Positions 19,501 to 20,022 of a DNA stretch of 20,022 bases are shown here, piece after piece; position 1 is the first letter of the stretch; every line of letters starts with the position of its first letter. The position numbers and the translations under genes are program-made. Source of the stretch: a virus. The notes beneath the pieces were generated by a model. That model searched no databases. It saw only the letters and a program-made list of their open reading frames with translations, and had not been told where the DNA came from. The stretch covers positions 1 to 20,022 of the IMG/VR virus record IMGVR_UViG_3300035201_000055. One strand, 5' to 3'.

Positions 19501-20022
19501 GTTGGAATGGTGATAGTAGTACTCTTTAATGATTGTAAACTAAGAGAACTTTGATTTAATAATGCATCAGATTCTGTTGCATGTACTGTAATCATATCAC
19601 TACGAACCTTTCTTACATAATATTGATCCTTTGGAGTTAATCCATCAAAATAATCATCATTTGCCTTAAAGGTTACTTTATCACCAGTTATTAATCCATG
19701 ATCAGTATAAATTATCTCATTTGTTACAGCATTTGTCTTGGTAAAATCAGTAAAATCTATTTTTATATTGGGGTTATTATTAATGACATTAATAACTGGT
19801 TTTGAATCAAATCCTGTTAATTTACCATAAAATGAGTTAGCTGTAACTCCATCTGTAAGGAATTGATTGGTCAATTTATTAAAATCAATCGATTTTATAG
19901 AAAAAGATAATCTTATTATTTTATTAGATGATGTATTAGATAAAGTAAATGTAGCAGATGTATTCTGAGCAGTTGTTGCTCCTGGCGCCGTACCAGTAAT
20001 ATCAAATTTTGGTAATTTTAAA
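10527..20022 (-). CDS. Giant modular virion protein with YHYH-like domain, at least 3,164 residues, start beyond the right edge
   Basis: The frame is open from the right edge to TAA at 10527-10529. A TTG at 19872-19874 could be taken for a start, but the frame continues upstream of it without a stop for 49 codons (reading KLPKFDITGTAPG ... SFSIKSIDFNK), so the true start is outside the window. Domains in order, by window position: HGLITGDKVTF module (19600-19720); Gly-X-Gly-Tyr beta repeats (16560-19450); YHYH-like domain (about 18050-18550) with HTPVMGVSYDGIPFY, LDQHNGRFCVTPDFPDGRYL and FPYFIGDKFAG; a second HGM module (15420-15610); a tandem array of 'NG...DYTVSGN.ITF' modules (11465-15230); three YPRPT modules (12130-12885); and a C-terminal GTGY repeat plus GCTRG module (10530-10850). 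It occupies the T4 gp7 position before gp8 but shows no gp7 similarity I can see. A long wedge-linked arm or fibre is inferred. Confidence 0.85.
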   Translation of the reverse strand, partial: LKLPKFDITGTAPGATTAQNTSATFTLSNTSSNKIIRLSFSIKSIDFNKLTNQFLTDGVTANSFYGKLTGFDSKPVINVINNNPNIKIDFTDFTKTNAVTNEIIYTDHGLITGDKVTFKANDDYFDGLTPKDQYYVRKVRSDMITVHATESDALLNQSSLSLQSLKSTTITIPTTNPPVLFSFETDKLNPAGFKPAVLDISYANGNIDNIVIKESGSGYIELPTIRISGGGKSDVIDIPFQVDDIRMIETSGSLISYDNFNKTNSNEIDATGLTTQDFIKQPTIKISDGKNAAATAYVANGALFNIVITNPGENYFIPPTITLSGGGGTGGVLTAETNDSGQITRFNIVNKGSGYRTTPRVVITPLGTNGGVTPRLKEWTFNLIRRFKKDGRLDDYGGYVYDSGDKKPSTDNERGFDYFNYALDFPKDINEKQYYLMHGADRLRARYIYEKNVANARAATIPSTLDSSLISATNPDGTKPFKVWADANSNYVTQLDAIPVHTPVMGVSYDGIPFYSGKKVNTVRNVPDLGTGTGLSEIQSRYRLKYTEVAAGTAGALGPFNVQGVNKYVTLDRDGGPSISEYPIGTFIEDYEFDQGTLDDLDQHNGRFCVTPDFPDGRYLYFITTSSFDGITNELVNLAAANNNGINFNGFPYFIGDKFAGECDGYMNNQARTNDKIPKAFTRAYEKQIDDIPTVINGAPAFRGLPSNNEYPQEDIRLNRTIANTGDKSQGTVDSVIVESAGDNYGVGDRLTVDNSKTFGSDFSAFVSRVRGKDLRKKTDGSIDLVKSSDGLNVTFQTNDPHYLAIGDYVYFDYTQPLDPVTGLLDFVEVAIHNNGSRAVSPQITRLYDVQIAPKIIDGVEVNVFENKEIYSLELNSRYTYKIYTPALNSAIAPSLWYEIDQTNEWFQISEPGVNDYIKLDGSKIPDTLYLHSSNYIYVINKVSEYRGSHVISDIDSVNNKFTIKFSGSTLNYNDMGLYYAAKSYGATGPIDKISVSNEGFGYRLLPEVTGLIKRGTISTIAGDGKAVIQTNSNTIGKLGSIKYSSLGNFTPNENVNYYLNLPATAKLINNFEISSISLIPDPNGVNPTGGLNYDNVPIVLLDNIVADGTKASIGNAHVTVTVVLGTITKVTVVNPGAGFTKEPVVTIQSTSGSGALFKTAIQRKRLPAGNKLYYYNPDWTPTSGYLTDKTNSKIFGVPVEATVVSFDEKTSTLVFNEDAGQFNADADKNIIKTSDGVVYGKITSIRRSKAYAKVSPYGKLEKTRKDIIGNPSENLQKITDSHYYQDWSYSLTTSRDTKEWKDQQDVNTHAAGFKQFGRKVIERRKGFFENPADVFSSSVVFTTTLSEKLDLSAGLTPCSTQTVIFGSASGFAVGTYVIGLTSRTIAYVLSVGDYFVKFRIREGTGFVVGELVLSIPDAYAFNIGNSDATDRNLVFWQGLLQEPNHSYTFASDLVSIAVTAPHTAVNTTNETITISNHGMSNGLAVMYTAGTTAIGGLTTNTLYYLIKVDNNTIKFATTATNANNGTAINLTSQGAGTHTITTVANETFVPNFGFNNNDNIHITHPNVNKFDILKTQTLTTSDTTLSFEKVGQSTVYPITNLGKVIISVAGSVQNPANLTVSNNVVNFGASPTNDSRVFAMGHQNLNSLTFAGSATGTQFTLNYTPSSNCKLIIFETSVFQTHIVPPSNYSVSNNVITFSSTATKADLFGWYIDEDTRCFQLNTSTWNDRQIQGILGCRTKRFNEHIESNAVKAPSDVAYEVRAKNISGTVYGTGATSIKGYDTRFTYTSPSHSSSFVEVLEAITFNGSTKTFTLKRNGVNYTPTNGEESLVVYMDDDYQVNPGISNAVLDHDKYTIVGNQIIFSDAHPATTRCTLIDYVSSYLDNLENSRGAILDRLGQDQTGTRVQWNLSDDGVPQYVANPTDVFAIKNGTMLRPDSSNYTVSGNLITFVDPPTDTDVIKLPFFNRQLLPSSTNNVLLDEFKCSNGTTTVFPITSGGLLFSPIQANLFVMRNGVMQRSGTDFTVATNQITFTTPPAANEIIFGYYSYDGVNQNIMLDNLTGINGNQQTFNLTHSSGTAFTPPDVDDLMVVRNGVVQNPTQDYTVSGSQITFTTAPAASEQVWILYTHGAAELPIASQSAVNSNSWKITMSASPGSSAADYRRIVVYADGAPRFLDRNDFTVSGNDITLDHTGSPAPANVFVVKYASVTQIDDFDYCPDGVRTQFKMFLNGANIPNTTNTASILVSVDGVIKDPSSEYTFSANRGFINFTTAPPTGTKLFMVRMSNNLPVTLSASGSNYTISQSISTASGERDNLVIFSNNTWKFAELGDFTWVNDNTITLGTAHTTGTLFGIKFTSIFKLLDQTNTAFANVGDTFTLFDGRKRFTPTNATYNPANGNLVLTIPNHGLIQNSDVRIEPNSLKFKCNMDSGYAIKSYPRPTDPKYNVDINCDAVTTDTITLNVGTSPLVNYTPGNNTTYDPTTGNLVLDIGSTGANALSVGESIKLADGAVTFTCDSDNNQSNHAYPRTTIDLKTPEAGTTYNPTTGIVTIKITTHGFKNGDLIKLSNGALRFECTQGVGTHNYPRPTDRMGNGKWAPISNVTTDTFDIQVLDSTPSTNTTTHTFISAVASSLSRKRDRSYDAPLEITTKTSSTITVNVGTSSDTSNHTFVANSGVANSVITGGNYAHTFVSANPRCILTVGYGTQGQRVFTPVGTIGNDNIPDETSLLVVKNGLILDPKVDYTLVGDNKTQIKLAVDPADGDTISIRSVGSFDKLDTLTNGTNVTELTVTKSSASYYPNAHIERPRQWANQYLVVKDGYPLSPLYDYYISNDKIHFVSPQTFTKMVILDFRGTSDDIKVLSRGYEVVIGDQLTLSGEDSARTITGITSPTVLTTATYSGDNIFTWGNGTLGSTTISNGTVASITTTSGSVKFKNPVILRTEGTGVGAKASATVSIPKGGEIVNSSIDLQYPGYNVYNTHKVFPTVYASTYKKEPMSKTEVRKGTKLTSNITNSVETIPLNNTTGLTSNSPTFTITGTHSGSNASFKPFISGGELRKVEIISGGTGYDDRDINITLTGGGGTGCVLEPVLNGSGTVTSLTIKNPGVGYDTNRVILYKTVSNVVNAEIVEYTTHSSSGIDGCTRGVLGTAQAYSANDIVYFDNYI
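11465..15230 (-). repeat. About eleven copies of a ~45-residue fibre-type module in the giant protein
   Basis: Each copy has a hydrophobic strand, a short 'NG' turn, a 'DY/DF-TVSGN-ITF' strand and a closing 'PP/AP...' strand. Clear examples are LMVVRNGVVQNPTQDYTVSG (about 13635-13765), LFVMRNGVMQRSGTDFTV (13875-14005), VFAIKNGTMLRPDSSNYTVS (14120-14250) and LLVVKNGLILDPKVDYTLVG (11710-11850). More divergent copies lie near 11465, 12955, 13165, 13400, 14380, 14880 and 15100. The array is interrupted by the YPRPT block. The motif recalls beta modules of T7-like fibre N-termini and of cyanophage structural proteins. Copies are diverged at DNA level, so this is an old duplication rather than a recent expansion. 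Confidence 0.75.
12130..12885 (-). repeat. Three tandem YPRPT modules within the giant protein
   Basis: Each unit opens with TYNPTTG or a close variant (ATYNPANGNL, TTYDPTTGNL, TTYNPTTGIV). It continues with a strand, a 'HGL/HGF...' turn and a 'SLKFKC / AVTFTC / ALRFEC' strand, and closes with a 'YPRPT/YPRTT' loop. Copies lie at about 12610-12885, 12410-12606 and 12130-12410. In the second copy the HGL turn is replaced by GANALSVGE and the third P of YPRPT by T. I recognise this module from T4-like cyanophage structural proteins, where it likewise occurs in tandem. Its ligand, if any, is unknown. Confidence 0.75.
16560..19450 (-). repeat. Scattered Gly-X-Gly-Tyr beta repeats in the N-terminal part of the giant protein
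   Basis: A short motif (strand, 'SGSGY / NPGENY / NKGSGY / NEGFGY / NPGAGF', then 'PP/EP-V-I' strand and often a GGGGTGG loop) occurs near 19365, 19080, 18960, 17025 and 16600, with a weaker SAGDNY form near 17795. Two more copies lie at the C-terminal end of the same protein (about 10700 and 10830), and a related GSG/GKGYT form sits in the first gp8 insertion. The pattern suggests small beta units strung along an extended protein. Confidence 0.65.

Noticed and set aside
19872-19874. TTG as start of the giant protein
   Set aside because: The frame is open upstream to the window edge and the upstream residues look like the same kind of protein; no ribosome site precedes the TTG.
10527-20022. 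Tape-measure protein as identity of the giant
   Set aside because: Tape-measure proteins are mainly helical with long coiled coils and often membrane segments; this one is beta-rich with Gly/Thr/Asn repeats, and lies beside gp8.

Overview
The window looks like part of the virion-structure (baseplate and tail-fibre) region of an AT-rich, T4-like marine myovirus. The best parallels I recognise are T4-like cyanophages and SAR11-type pelagiphages. All seven genes lie on the minus strand, almost without gaps, so transcription runs from right to left. No host gene, RNA gene, integrase, insertion sequence or CRISPR array is visible. Host assignment (Prochlorococcus/Synechococcus or Pelagibacter) cannot be settled from this window.

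In transcription order: (1) a giant modular protein of at least 3,164 residues with a YHYH-like domain fills the right half and runs off the right edge; its start lies outside the window. (2) A baseplate wedge protein of the T4 gp8 family follows. (3) Next is a 2,142-residue virion protein with an N-terminal DUF4815-type domain. (4) A 73-residue, coiled-coil-ending protein comes after it. (5) A 106-residue Ig-like structural protein follows. (6) A 68-residue fibre-associated protein overlaps it by 4 bases. (7) A tail-fibre-like protein of at least 550 residues runs off the left edge.

The gene order matches the T4 baseplate block: the giant sits in the gp7 slot just upstream of gp8, and the DUF4815 protein sits where T4 has gp9/gp10. 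That position suggests, but does not prove, that these two giants replace the T4 wedge and pin proteins. The three small proteins and the fibre would then form the distal, receptor-facing part.

The only three real intergenic gaps (30, 31 and 35 bases) each carry a minus-strand match to the T4 late promoter (TATAAATA or AATAAATA), placed at or within a few bases of the preceding stop codon. This suggests late transcription by the T4-type gp55/gp33/gp45 system.

The most interesting feature is modularity. The same small beta-rich modules appear in several adjacent but otherwise unrelated genes, and two of them are inserted into gp8 relative to T4. The giant also carries an array of about eleven repeats of one fibre-type module. 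I see no wholly unknown system; the novelty is in the architecture of these giant baseplate/fibre proteins and in the promoter layout.
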